64,000 bases of DNA from Shinisaurus crocodilurus (taxonomy: Eukaryota > Chordata > Lepidosauria > Squamata > Shinisauridae), in NCBI GenBank assembly GCA_021292165.1, contig CM037879.1, positions 117,982,473 through 118,046,472 on the forward strand, in the 5' to 3' direction. Below are positions 42,856-54,144 of the stretch, piece by piece. The number at the start of each line of letters is the position of its first letter. Position 1 is the stretch's first letter. Under the pieces are notes generated by a model, which saw only the letters and a list, made by a program, of their open reading frames with translations, was not told where the DNA came from and ran no database searches. Made by a program: the position numbers and the translations under genes.

Positions 42856-43364
42856 ATGGAGGAGGTTCCTTTCTCTGGAGCTCTGTGTTTGTTTTAATAG
42901 TTTTAAATTGTTTTAGTTCCTTTTAGCTTGTTGGTTTTGATTTTTATGCAAGGCTTCCTTTTTTGAAGCTGGAGTCTCAGTATTGAGCAGCTAATTCCGG
43001 CAGCTGCTGCTCCGTTAGTTTAGTATTTTAATCTTGTTTTATCTTTATTTTATTTTTTTTAACCCTCTTTTAAGACTCGCTGCTATAGGTTTTGGCTGGG
43101 TTTTTCTTTTTCCCTTTAACCCTTTTGCATAGTCTTGCAGCTTGTACTTATATATATTTTTTACTATTTTTTACTATTTTTATTATTCGGAAGCTTTTGC
43201 AACGGGTGAGTAACAACTATAGGACAGTGATTGCCTGGGAGCCCGAGTGACTGTCGATAAGAAATTCAGCTGGAGTTTAATCTTGTGGAATGCATGGGAG
43301 TGTCGGCTACAAACCTGCTTTCTTCTCCATCTATTTGCTTTGTCACTTTTATTGAGAGTGATAG

Positions 43365-44781
43365 TTGTACAGGGAAATGGGGGGAAAGGGAAAACGCCTA
43401 AGATCTCCAGAGGAAATAACGAGTAACTCAACTCCCAAGGCCAAACAAAGTAAGTTGGAGAAATTTTTTATTAATTTGGATGACCCGCTGTCTACTGCTG
43501 TCCCCTCTATCCCGACTCAGAATCGCTTTGCCAGGCTTGCCGAAGACTCCTGTTGCCCTGAATGTGGACAGCCCATGGGGAAGGAACCCTGTTTGTCAGC
43601 TGATAGTGCTCAGCCCCCATTAAAGGACAACTTACAAAGCTCCTCTTCTGAGCAGCCTAATTTGGTTATACAAGTCGCCAAAGCACTCCAAGCTCAGACT
43701 GAAGCTCTGTTACCAAAAATAGATGGGCTGTTCTCGATATTGAAACTTTGTGCCTCTAAAGTAGACACCCAAGCAGGAGTTCAAGCCAAATCAGAAATCT
43801 GGCATGATCTACACAAGAACTTTGAGGAAATCCCTTCTGTTTTGAGTGGGGGATTATAAGGGGACTCTGGTATGGCAGCCTAATAACATCGCTGTAACTG
43901 TCTACCCCCTTGGGGTTTTTTTGCCTTACTGGGGAAATCCTGCTATGGCCAAACAAAATCTAGCTTCCCTACTGAAGATACCTTACAGTGAAGTGGACAT
44001 CCTATCTGTCAATACGTTGGCTGGTACCTCTGTTCCCAAGAGTTTCTTACTAACATTTTTGTCCCCTAGTTCATTGCTAATGAGGTCCAAAACATACATC
44101 TCCGATAGGGGAGTGATACCAACAAGGCACTTCCTCAAGGTGGGGGGGTTGACTCCCCTCCTTAAAATGAAGGCCTCTGTTCCTTCTGGGGAGTTGGCCC
44201 TGGGGTCTACCCCATCACCCACAAGGAACACCTCTAAGGTTTTTTACACGGGCAACAAAGCTAGATCCAAGGTCCAGTCAGATCCCTCATTAAACTCTGT
44301 GGTGAAAGCACTGATCGGCTCATTCTTAGATCTACCATCCGATGGGCCAAGTTATTCCATTCAAAGAAGATCAAATTTAAGGTCTCGGCCACCGGATTTT
44401 AGTGACAACTGTAGTATTAAATCAGCCTCCCCAGCCGAGCCCTGACACCTCTCAACCTCTGAGAAGAATCTCCACCCCCCGGTTCTGAGTCCACTATGTA
44501 GAATTGAGAAGACTAATCCAAACGGCGCCTTCACCCTGATTGATGCCTCGAAGCAAGCCGATCCTCCTCTCTTCTTTGACCTCACCAGCCCTACTGCAGC
44601 TGCTCCAATGCTTAAGACTGCTCTTGATTCCCACTGCTTGGCCCCTCGGGACCAAAGGAATTCCTTGGACGATTATACCTCCCAACATTTCAGACCCATA
44701 CCAGCTCGAACTACTACAGATAATGGCTGCATATTCCTTGATCAGGCCGGAATCTTGGAAGACTTATCTGTGTTCGATTGA
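43365..44781 (+). pseudogene. LINE ORF1 (RNA-binding-type protein), frame-broken
   Basis: The first ORF of the element; such proteins usually bind the LINE RNA. Frame 1 (43365-43859) has a basic N-terminus (GKGKRLRSPEEITSN), a cysteine cluster CCPECGQPMGKEPC, and a helical segment (VAKALQAQTEALLPKIDGLF). Near 43850 the coding frame shifts to that of 43846-44445 (NIAVTVYPLGVFLPYWG, SVNTLAGTSVPKSFLLTFL), possibly an RRM-like fold. A TGA at 44443-44445 interrupts it, the same frame continues (GAFTLIDASKQADPPLFF), and it stops at 44779-44781. No gag-knuckle CCHC is apparent. Two lesions make it a pseudogene. The start is taken at 43365 or 43377 (MGGKGK). Confidence 0.8.
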
Positions 44782-47700
44782 CTACTAAAATCCATGGGTT
44801 CCCACCCCTAAGTATAGTATCATGGAATATTGCCGGCTGGAAGGGGAAAGCTGGTGACACAGAATTCTTATCTTTTCTCTCTAGGTATCACATCATTTTG
44901 CTCCAAGAAACATGGTCAGACACAGATATATTTATGAAAGGTTACACTTCCTTTTCCATTCCAGCCATCGCTACTGCCCACAGAGGTCGACGAAGCGCCG
45001 GCCTCTGTTGCCTTGTTTCTGCTTCCCTTAAACTAGAGTTTACGTTCTTACCTAGCCTCCCCACTTTAGCCTTAGCTATATTAATTAAAGGTATTACTTT
45101 TCCCTTGTTAATTATTAACGTGTATTTACCCCCTCAAAATTGTAAAGCAAGGATACTAACACAATGGGACAATTTAAACGAGTACCTGCTTGGCTTGGAG
45201 GCGAAATATCCTTCAGCGGAAGTGTTATTAGCAGGAGACGTTAATGCCAGGATAGGGCCGGATAACTATGCGTTAATGCATGCTATGGTTTATAACTCCA
45301 ATGAGTCAGTGTCAGATGTCCTTTCTTATCTCAGAAGCTCTAAGGATCCCCAAATTAACTATTCAGGGATTTGCCTGGCTAAACTTTCTGTCTGCTGTGG
45401 CAAATTTATCCTAAATGGTGCTTTGCCCCAGGACATCCCTGGTGAGTATACGTTTTGCTCCACCCGCGGAAGTAGTGTCATCGACTACATCCTGGTTTCT
45501 CCCTGCTTGAGACGTCTCGTCTGTGACTTTCATATAGGGGACCGTTTGGATAGTGACCATTTCCCCCTTTCTACCTCTGTAGCATGCAGCCTACTGCCTG
45601 GCCCTTTGCCCTCTCATAATAAATCGCCCTGCTACAAAAGAGTTAAATGGACAATCAGGGTAGCTGATAATATTGACAAGATGTTGTGTTCTACTACTTC
45701 TGTTGCCTTTAATCAACAGATAGTTAAGTCACATAACATAGCCAATGCCTTCTACTACTACGACTCACTAATCTCCAATATTACTGCTGTATTACAACAG
45801 CAGGCCCCATTGGGCCACTACAAAAAATCCAACCACAATTCCAACATGTGGTTTGACAAAGAATGCCAATCATTGAAAAATCAGATACGTGAGTTGTACC
45901 AATCTTATCGTAGTAGCAATGCAAATATTCTTCCTGCCAAATATTATGAACTGAAAAAGATATATAAAACCACTATTAGGAAAAAAAAGGGGGGGGAGAT
46001 GCAACAGAAGAGATGGGACCTGTTAATTCAGGCTTCACTGTCCAACAATAACAAACAATTTTGGGCCCTGGTGTCCGGTGCCATATCTAGCAACTCTGCC
46101 CCCCTTGACTGCAGGGTGCCTGCACAGGTATGGAAAGAGTTTTTCACAAGGATTTTTTATGATCCATTAGCCTCTGAAGATGATTTATCAGATTTTATAC
46201 CCACTAATTTGCCAGCATGGCCTCCTGTGGACCCAAATGTAATTAAGGTGCTAATTGGCCGATTAAGAGTGGGGAAGGCCCCTGGTCCTGATGGACTCCC
46301 ACCTGAACTGTTTAAAAAACACCTGGAATGGTGGGTATCTCCCTTAGCCACTCTTTTTTCTCTCATAGATAATACTGGCAGGGTACCTAAATCATGGACC
46401 AAGGCTATAATTGTACCTATCTTTAAAAAGGGCGACCCCCATACACCAGGCAACTATCGCCCAATAAGCCTGTTGTCAGCTGTGGGCAAGCTTTACGCAA
46501 GACATTTGACTGACAAACTGTCAACTTGGATGGAAGACAATAAAATCCTAGGTGCAGAACAGATTGGGTTTTGTAAAAACAAATCTACATTAGATCATGG
46601 TGTTGTCCTGGCGCACCTGGCAGAGAAATACAGCAAATTGGGGGGGGAAGAAATTGTTCTCGGCCTTTTTTGACCTGAAAGGGGCTTTTGATTCCATTCC
46701 TAGGAAACTGTTATGGGCCAAGCTAAATAAGACATCCATGGACAAAAGGTTGCTTTTCCTTATCCAGAAGCTATACTCTCGAACCAGCTGTCAGGTTCGC
46801 TATGGCCCACTTGGCGAACTGTCTGACGAGATCTTTATTAACAGAGGGGTTAAACAGGGGTGCATTTTGGCCCCCTGTCTTTTCAGTTTGTTTTTGAATG
46901 ATCTGGCCCCTACTTTGATGAGAGTGGAGGGCCATTTTCCAAAGCTTGGCCCCCATAAAATCCCACTCCTACTATATGCAGATGATGCCGTAGTTTTATC
47001 ATTGACTCAGCTGGGTCTAAAACGTCTTATATTGGCTTTTGTAACATACTGTGATACCAATGCGTTGTCCATTCACTTTGTAAAATCAAAAATAATGGTC
47101 TTCTCCAAGGTGTGGAGGAGTTTCTGATGGACTTTAAGGAGTAATGTGCTAGAACAAGTAAGGGAATACAGATATTTGGGGATAAACTTCCAGTATAACT
47201 CCAACTGGAATGCCAACTGCAGCTATGCACTTAACTCGGCCAATCGCAGTATGTTAGCAGTCGTTCGCTTTTTCTATATACATGGTGGACATCATGTCCC
47301 CTCTGCCATTTGTGTTTTTAAAGCCAAACCTATGGCCCAATTACTCTATGGCATCCCCATTTGGATTAGTGCAGTTAACTCCGGGATGGAAAAAGTCCAA
47401 GCAAATTTCTTACGACGCATACTGGGCGTCCCAAATTGTGTTGGATATGCAGCTATATACCTGGAAACTGGAGTGGGCCGGGTGGAAACGAGAGCCTGGG
47501 TACAGACTATCAAATTTTGGCTGTGCCTTTATTTTTCATCTGAGCACCCCAGTTATGTACAATTTATGCTAATGGATTCTTATATTAGCAAATGGTCTCT
47601 TTTGGTTCAACGTAAAATTAACTCAACTGGTATTCCCCTCGACTCCTTATTTATGCTCAGCCATCAGCAAGCCTTCAGATTGGTGTCCCAGAGGCTGCAC

Positions 47701-48150
47701 GACATTGAGAGACAGGAGCTATTTTCACTAGCAAATAGGACCTGCTCACCTACTGCAAATGGTGTGCTGCCAATATATGGAACTCCTGCTTCTTATTTGT
47801 CATCTTTCAGTACTCGGCAGGCTCGTAGAGCATTTATGTTAGCCAGATTTAACATCCTGCCCTCAGCATTACTTCAGGGAAGATTTTTGGATATCCCTTA
47901 CCAGCAGAGACTTTGTCCGTGCTTGGTCGGGGACCCTGAATCCTTGACCCACGTTCTACTCTACTGTAGATTCTATGCAGAGCTCAGGGACGATCTAATT
48001 CTTCCCCTTTTGAGGACGTTTCAAGGCTTTCCGGATAGGTGGCTGGTTTCCTATTGTTTGTGTGACCAGAAACCAATTGTTACCACCCAAGTTGCTAAAT
48101 TCCTTTTAGCTGCCATGCAAAGGAGGGCCTTTCTATTGAGTAATAATTGA
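44778..48150 (+). pseudogene. LINE ORF2 (endonuclease, reverse transcriptase), nearly intact
   Basis: Residues 1-240 form an APE endonuclease: SIVSWNIAGW, IILLQETWSD, LLAGDVNARIG and the SDHFPL histidine motif. The reverse transcriptase follows: GKAPGPDGLPPELFK, NYRPISLLSAVGKL, then FFDLKGAFDSIPRKLLW, NRGVKQGCILAPCLFSLF and LLYADDAVVLS (YADD at 46975-46986). The C-terminus has a CPC...H...C motif (LCPCLVGDPESLTHVLLYC, about 47910-47970). Two lesions are visible: a frame change at the G8 run near 46640-46648, and a TGA at 47125-47127. No ATG is in frame at the beginning; the frame overlaps the ORF1 stop, so reinitiation or a lost start is possible. Length (about 1,120 codons) is normal for the group. 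Confidence 0.88.
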
Positions 48151-48302
48151 GAACTGTTCCATCTCTATTTTTCTGTATGCTTTGCAAATGTTGTGGCTGG
48201 TTTTTATTTTTATTTGGGTCATAATAATTGAGAGCTGTTACTTCTCTATTTTTCTGTATGCTTTGCAAATGTTGTGGCTGGTTTTTATTTTATTTGGGTC
48301 AT
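48141..48302. repeat. 81-bp tandem duplication in the LINE 3' UTR
   Basis: TAATAATTGAGAxCTGTT...TATTTGGGTC occurs at 48141-48221 and again at 48222-48302 with few differences. The first copy contains the ORF2 stop codon. Confidence 0.9.
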
Positions 48303-48338
48303 ATGACCGTAATAAATCGAAATCGAAATCGAATCGAA

Positions 48339-48354
48339 TACTATAATTTAAATA
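48339..48354. repeat. 16-bp target duplication, right
   Basis: Identical partner of 42822-42837. Confidence 0.95.
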
Positions 48355-48490
48355 GAAATAAAATACATCTCAGCATTCTGTGGGAAGCTGTGACCAGTTG
48401 ACCTGTATGCCTGCTCAGTCTGCTGGGTAGTTGCTAATGGCTGATGGGCAACTTCAAGGTCCCTTCTCTCCCTTCTTGTGGTTCTTTGTA

Positions 48491-48745
48491 CAGTAATACC
48501 TTGGATTGCAAGCATAATTCGTTCCGGAACCGTGCTTGTAATCCAAAACACTCTTATATCAAAGCGAGTCTCTGACGGGCGTGAGCGGGACCGATTTAGG
48601 CCCGCTACGCCCGCTCTAGGCGAGCGGTTACATCCCTAACTTGCAAGACCCTGCTCGTTTATCAAGTCAAAAAAATTTTAAAAATTTTTTGCTTGTCTTG
48701 CAAAACGCTCTCAGACCAAGTTACTTGCAATCCAAGGTATTACTG
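48491..48745. mobile_element. Tigger/pogo-like MITE (255 bp)
   Basis: Perfect 22-bp terminal inverted repeats beginning CAGTAATACCTTGGATTGCA, flanked by the TA dinucleotide on both sides (48489-48490, 48746-48747). The subterminal CATAATTCGTTCCGGAAC is characteristic of Tigger-type Tc1/mariner elements. No transposase frame. Confidence 0.88.
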
Positions 48746-48759
48746 TATTTAAATCATAT

Positions 48760-49580
48760 TTGGCCTGCTTGGCCTTTCAAGTAGGGGAGGTCCTCAAACA
48801 GAGGACTGTCCTGTGTAAAGTAAGACACATGCCCCCCCCCCCCAGTATGTGTCACAAATCTCTACTGTTGGATTAGGGAAGGTGCTGCAGTTGAATAGAC
48901 TCATTTCAATGAATAGGTGAAAGGCCACTCCTGAAACTTTTCTACACTGCTAAATGTATATCTCACCCCATCCTCTTGTTGATCAGCAACATGACATTCA
49001 GGGGTTTGTCTTAAGAGCCATTTCATATATTTATGGGAACAGCAAAAGAAACAGTGCAAGTCCCTTGCACTTTCAATACTAAATGTTAACATGGCAAACT
49101 ATGGTTACTGCAGGGTTAGGAGCAAATGTAAAGCAGCCCTATCAGAAACCAGATAAACTATTCGGTAAGTGTTCAGTAAGTTCTTAATTAACCAGTCTTC
49201 AACTATTTAATACTGACTGCTAACTGCAGTTAGAGCAGAATTACGCTGCTTTTAAACAATGCATACAGATATAGCAGTGATAGGTGTTATGGAAATTATT
49301 TAATAGTATCTTTTTAAAGAATGCATTCTATCTTCTTCTTCTTTTGCAGTTCCTTCCTTAAATTTTATTTTTTTAAAAGAAGTCTGATTTGAAGTTAAAG
49401 TGCTGAACTGTAAAGGACCGCCGCCGGTCCTGTGCGTGAGTTTAGGAGTTAACAGGTTAACCGGAGCTGCAAAAACCCACTCCAAGCGGAGCTCGTACAC
49501 TTAAAACACAACCACTATGATTCTGACCTGAATGAGAGTGAAATTGATTAGAATACAGGTCTTGCAGATAGTAAGTTTAA
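48760..49580. other. Non-coding sequence
   Basis: No gene or element recognised except a C10 run at 48832-48843. Confidence 0.5.
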
Positions 49581-49587
49581 TGAAGCC

Positions 49588-49740
49588 AGTCACTGACTCT
49601 CAGCCTAACCTACCTCACAGGGTTGTTGTAAGGATAAAATGGAGAGGAGGAGGACGACAACGACTATGTAAGCTGCCTTGGGTTCCTTGCAGGAAAAAAG
49701 GCGGGGTATAAATATAATGAAAGAAAGAAAGAAAAGAAAA
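49588..49740 (+). mobile_element. tRNA-derived SINE with L2-like end, copy 3 (5'-truncated)
   Basis: CAGTCACTGACTCTCAGCCT, CACAGGGTTGTTGTAAGGAT, AGCTGCCTTGGGTTCCTTGC, GGCGGGGTATAAATATAAT, then a (GAAA)n tail. The tRNA-like head is missing, as expected for a copy truncated during reverse transcription. Confidence 0.85.
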
Positions 49741-50099
49741 CAACAGATAAGAACTCAACCATAAGCATAGCAGAGTCCATAAAACTAAATGAGGCGTGCA
49801 AACCTCAATACACATAACCTCAGCTTAGCAGAGACAGAGAGCAATTCACAGTGACCTGGAATTACCTTGTTTCTCCTAAAGTGAGTCCCTAGAAGCCTTG
49901 CCGCTTGCTAGCTATTACCGGGTGCGTTACCCAGGGTTGATTCCCGACCGGAGACGGGAAGGTCCATGCAGTCCTGCACCCAGTGATCAACAACCTGGCC
50001 GGGCTTGGTGGTGCCCCTCTTTTACCTCCTCCCTTGCTCCCCACTCCCTTCTCACTCCCCCTCCCTTCTTGCTGTCAGGGAGAACCGGTTCTTCCTGCT

Positions 50100-50330
50100 G
50101 GTTCTTCAGTGCCCCCTGGGTGCTTGACAGTACTTGACAGCTCTTTGAGACTGCCATGTATCTTGGCACCCCCCTTGGTGCTTGAGGGTGCTTCACAGCT
50201 CATTGAGGCTGTCAGGGGAAGTTACTGGGGGGGTATGTAGATGAACCTATTGAGGTGAATGTAAATGAAGGCTGATGCAAATGACGGCTCGGAACTGGGC
50301 TGTTTCTCAGAACTGGGCTGTTTCTGCCCT
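50100..50330. repeat. Local short direct duplications
   Basis: GGTGCTTGAxxGTxCTTxACAGCTC occurs twice (about 50119 and 50180), and CAGAACTGGGCTGTTTCT is a direct tandem pair at about 50289-50325. Confidence 0.6.
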
Positions 50331-50694
50331 AGGCAGAAGCTTTGATGCCTGTTGCAGTGTGTGAGGGGGTCTACTTGGACTGGCTTTCTCTTCACATGAA
50401 CTATTTTAAGATCTCTAATTCTGTAATATTTCATTTTTATAGAGCAATATATGTATACTTTTTTCCTTAAAGGATCTACTCAGTTTGTAAAATAGGATCT
50501 CATAACTCATTCTACAACAGTGGTTCTCAATACAAGCCTGAGATGTGATGCGACGTGACTTATAATGATGATTCTTATCCTCTCTTTTTTTTTTTAAGGA
50601 ATAAAAATAACTTTGAGTAGCAGAGTTCCAAATTATTCAAGGATGGGGAACAATCGAACCAAAAATGAAGAGCTGGAGATAAGCCACAGGTAGA

Positions 50695-50821
50695 GCAATC
50701 CTATGGCTTCTCAGACAGTGACTGGGTCTACACAACACTCTGAAACAAATATGGCTTATAAGCCACCATGACTTATCATGTTGTTTGAACCCAGTCAGTG
50801 CCTGAGGAGCCAAGGATTGAT
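50695..50821. mobile_element. Foldback MITE (127 bp)
   Basis: Arms 50695-50737 and 50779-50821 are inverted copies: GCAATCCTATGGCTTCTCAG against the complement of CTGAGGAGCCAAGGATTGA, and TGACTGGGTCTACACAACA against TGTTGTTTGAACCCAGTCA. A small inner stem ATGGCTTATAAGCCA sits at the loop. It would form a long hairpin if transcribed. Confidence 0.75.
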
Positions 50822-50929
50822 GCATATTCCCACCCCTGAGGCCACAGACATAGTTACAACCTTGGGGGCAGGAATCTGAGTGCAGATGCTTCTGCCCACC
50901 CCACCCCAACCCTCGCTGCCACTGTGGAA

Positions 50930-51028
50930 AGCATGGGGGACCCCTATTCTAGTTTCCTGCATTGAGCAGGGGGGTTGGACTCAATAGCCTTGTAGGCTCC
51001 TTCCAACTCTATGATCTATGAAATCTAT
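50930..51028 (+). mobile_element. 5S-derived SINE, 5'-truncated second copy
   Basis: A box C remnant (CATGGGGGACCCC) followed by CTAGTTTCCTGCATTGAGCA, GGTTGGACTCAATAGCC and CTTCCAACTCTATGATCTATGA. It shares the 5S/CR1 junction with 32675-32841, which shows that this is a dispersed family. Confidence 0.75.
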
Positions 51029-52705
51029 GAAACCATGGTGGCTTCTCTTCCGAGAACACAAAAGTGTCATTGGAAGAGGTTGGAGATGGTGAAAAGCGGG
51101 CATTCCAGGGGGCAGGGAGGAGGAGAGGCCTGGATCTGCTCAATCGAAGAGCCTCCTCTCTGCCATTGTCCACCCACTGCCATGGCTGGCTGGTGAAAGC
51201 TGGGAGTTGTAGGACATCTTTCTGTCTAACCATGCATACAAGTGTGCCCTTAATCACCTTTGACAAGGAGAGGGAGAGAAATGACACCAGAACAAGATGT
51301 TTGATTAATGTCTACCTCACCTTACCACAGCTACACAGCTGGGTTCTTTGAAACTGCTAAGGTTATTCAGGAGACCGTTTGGAGCACAGTTGTCTATTTT
51401 ACCGTGACATCCCAATGGAAGAAAATTCCTCAATGACTAACAAAGAAAATAAACATTGATGAAAATGATAGCTAAATTATTTTTGAAATCCTAAAACCAG
51501 TTACCTTTAAAAGGTTTAATTTCTTCTCTGGTTAGCCTAATTCAAAAGACAGATCTCAGGGACAGTGATGGCAACTCTGTTTATACCACATGGCACTACA
51601 GAGAGATGATCACTTAGCTTTTGTTTTGGTTCCAATTCATTTTTTCAAGAAGTGTAATTAAAAACTGCATTAATGCCACCAATTATGGCCTCCAAGGGAC
51701 CAGAAACCTCATGTTACTATGTGATGGAACACAACTGAGCTGCAAACATCCATTTACCATTATAATACTCATTAATCCTGCCAAAAACAACTCATTACGA
51801 GACTTCAAGGAAATCATCTCATAGGCAAACAGGGCACAGAATCTATCTGTCACTGCATTCCTCACAGCACAAGTTGCAGGAGTGGAAATTGTTCAATGTA
51901 ACTAATTTATGAAGCTGCAAACTATACATTCATTTCTGACACCATCTGGGAACCAAGTGGAAAAAGTATAGGGAAGATCCTCAGAACAAGGACATAGCTT
52001 TCAATGCAACCCTCTCAAGATTTTACTTCTTAAAATATACAATTAAAAAAAGGTTTAAATAAAATAAGAAATTATTTGAGAGTAGAACTATACATTATGT
52101 GTAATTTGGTGATTCTTTAGGAGGACTTTTTTTTTTTTTTTGACACAACATGCAATTTGAAGAATACAGTGTGTTTCGGGGAGAGATCTTAACCCTTCCT
52201 TCTTGTGCCATTTTTCTACTGAACATTGCCCTTCCAGCTGCTTTTATCCCTGCAAGTGTAAAGATATTTGTAAATATCTCTCTTCTCCAACAACGGTAAA
52301 AACAGGGGGAAATATTTTTTTCACTTGAAAAAGGCACAAAGGGAAAGGGTTAGGCAGTCTCTTCTCTTCTCCGCTTTCCCCAGCCTTCTGCTTCAGATCG
52401 CGGTCTCAGCTGTTGCACTGTACACATTTTTTTTAAAGACAATCACGTGACTACATGCAATTCCTCCCCAAATACCTAGTCAAATTTGAAATTAAAATGG
52501 AATGTATCTCTTATTAGCTAAAATCTTGATGTTACTATATACACATTTTTCTACTCAATTATTTTTAGTTTTGTTTCTAATCTTGACTAGGATTCAAAAG
52601 ACATCTGCATAAATATTTCTGCAAGAGGATAAGGGCAGAGTGCCGGTAATACGTTTTCATGCGACTTTAAACTATCTTGCTTATCTGAGGAGTGTGTGCA
52701 TGTGT
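51029..52705. other. Non-coding sequence
   Basis: No recognised gene or transposon. Poly-T runs are present at 52128-52141. Confidence 0.5.
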
Positions 52706-52710
52706 GTGTG

Positions 52711-52743
<33 letters not shown>
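52706..52743. repeat. (GA)n microsatellite
   Basis: TGTGTGTGGGG followed by about 17 GA units. Confidence 0.95.
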
Positions 52744-52746
<3 letters not shown>

Positions 52747-52803
52747 AAGAGAGAGCAAGGCTAACAAAACATAAATATTCCACCTTCTTCAGCTGCTCTG
52801 GTA

Positions 52804-52805
<2 letters not shown>

Positions 52806-52869
<64 letters not shown>
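52806..52869. repeat. (TG)n(AG)n compound microsatellite
   Basis: A TG tract of about 14 units runs directly into about 17 AG units. Confidence 0.95.
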
Positions 52870-52873
<4 letters not shown>

Positions 52874-53294
52874 AAGTTGGGAGGCATACACAATTGTTCA
52901 CAAATATAGGTACATTCCAATGCTAGGCATAAGGAAGTGCTTCCTATTCTCATTTATAAATGGGGTCAGGAGAATCTATATGTGCCTACTTTACACATGC
53001 TGTTGTATAAAGAATTTTACAGAAAGTCCACTTTTTTTTTGGTAGTGAACAGTGTCACTGGGGAAGAACGGAAATACTCTCCCCAAATTCATAGCCCCAG
53101 TTTTCATGTATCAAACCTGGTGGGCAGGCGAACATTTCATGGAGGTGAGGGAGGCTAATCATTGGTGGTGGGTGTCAGCAGTGGAAGTCCTTTTATCCCC
53201 CTCCCAGAATGCACTGTTCCAGGGCATCCTGGCAGGAGAAGCAGCAGAAGCTGCCAGGTGGCAGCTGCTGAGAAGAGCTCAGCCACTGTCTCTG

Positions 53295-53328
<34 letters not shown>

Positions 53329-53337
53329 GTGTGTGTA

Positions 53338-53371
<34 letters not shown>

Positions 53372-53381
53372 AGCCCACGTG

Positions 53382-53413
<32 letters not shown>
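53295..53413. repeat. Interrupted (TG)n microsatellite
   Basis: Three TG blocks are separated by TAGCGCACG and TAGCCCACGTGTCCG interruptions that are themselves near-repeats. Confidence 0.95.
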
Positions 53414-53415
<2 letters not shown>

Positions 53416-53817
53416 AAGGTTAAGAAAAGTAAAGCTTCCCCTGTAATTTGCTGACAGCAGTAAGCGCCTCACATCCACAGAATTTATGCAGATTTTTACG
53501 TCCCAGATATCATCCTCCCACCAAATTTATCTCTACCTTTCAAAAATGTTTTGCTCAGCACTACTCAGCATTTATTGTCATGTAGAAGATTATTCAAGCT
53601 CATTGGAACCAGATGGCCCTTTGGGAACAGCCCAGCAGTACCTCTGGCTCACAACTGCTCCTCATCCTCTCCACTGATAATGCTGCATCCGTTTCCCCCA
53701 TAGGAATCACTGCCTCCTCTCTCTCCACCACTGTGTACACAGAGAGAGGTCCTGCTTACCTGCCCAGCCGCTGTTAGCCGACTTTTATTGGGCAGGAGGG
53801 TCCGAGTATGAGACCGA

Positions 53818-53995
53818 GAGGGGCCGTAGCTCAGTGGCAGAGCCCCTGCTTTGCATGCAGAAGATCCCTGGTTCAATCCCCGGCATCTGCAGGTAGGGCA
53901 GAAAAAGCTCCTGGCTGAAACCCTGGAGAGCCGCTGCCAGTCAGCGTTGACAGCACTGTGTGAGATGGACCAAAGGTCTAACTCAGTATACTAGA
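53818..53995 (+). mobile_element. Sauria-type tRNA-derived SINE, best-preserved copy
   Basis: Head GGGGCCGTAGCTCAGTGGCA with box A (TAGCTCAGTGGC, 53827-53838) and box B (GGTTCAATCCC, 53870-53880). The body is ACCCTGGAGAGCCGCTGCCA, and the 3' part is GATGGACCAAAGGTCTAACT then CAGTATA. The head is tRNA-like but is not a tRNA gene: the downstream stem is not complementary and the SINE body follows. Confidence 0.92.
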
Positions 53996-54144
53996 GGGGA
54001 GCTGGGGCTGCCTGTGTCGCCCAGTGCAATGGGGAAGCCCATGGGCATGGCAGGTGGGCCAATGCAGATCTGGAGCTACCCTGAGATTTAAATACCAGTG
54101 TTCAAAGAAACGCTTTAAAAACTGTGCATTTTTGTAAGATGGCT

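Larger units (their letters stand above)
42838..48338 (+). mobile_element. Full-length I-group (Vingi-like) LINE, 5.5 kb
   Basis: A complete insertion: 5' UTR (42838-43364), ORF1 (43365-44781), ORF2 (about 44778-48150), 3' UTR and a short TCGAAA-type tail (48311-48338). A perfect 16-bp target duplication flanks it. ORF2 has an APE endonuclease, a reverse transcriptase with YADD, and a C-terminal CCHC-like motif; no RNase H is seen. This layout plus GVKQGCILAPCLFSL fits the Ingi/Vingi/I group rather than L1, L2, CR1 or RTE; the exact clade needs a tree. The perfect duplication and few disabling changes suggest a young insertion. Confidence 0.88.

Noticed and set aside
53052..53478. 121- and 107-codon frames over 53155-53478
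   Set aside because: Most of the length is valine/cysteine or threonine/histidine runs from the TG/CA microsatellite.
53827..53900. Possible tRNA gene
   Set aside because: Boxes A and B are present, but the sequence continues into the Sauria SINE body and the acceptor and T stems do not pair as in a tRNA.
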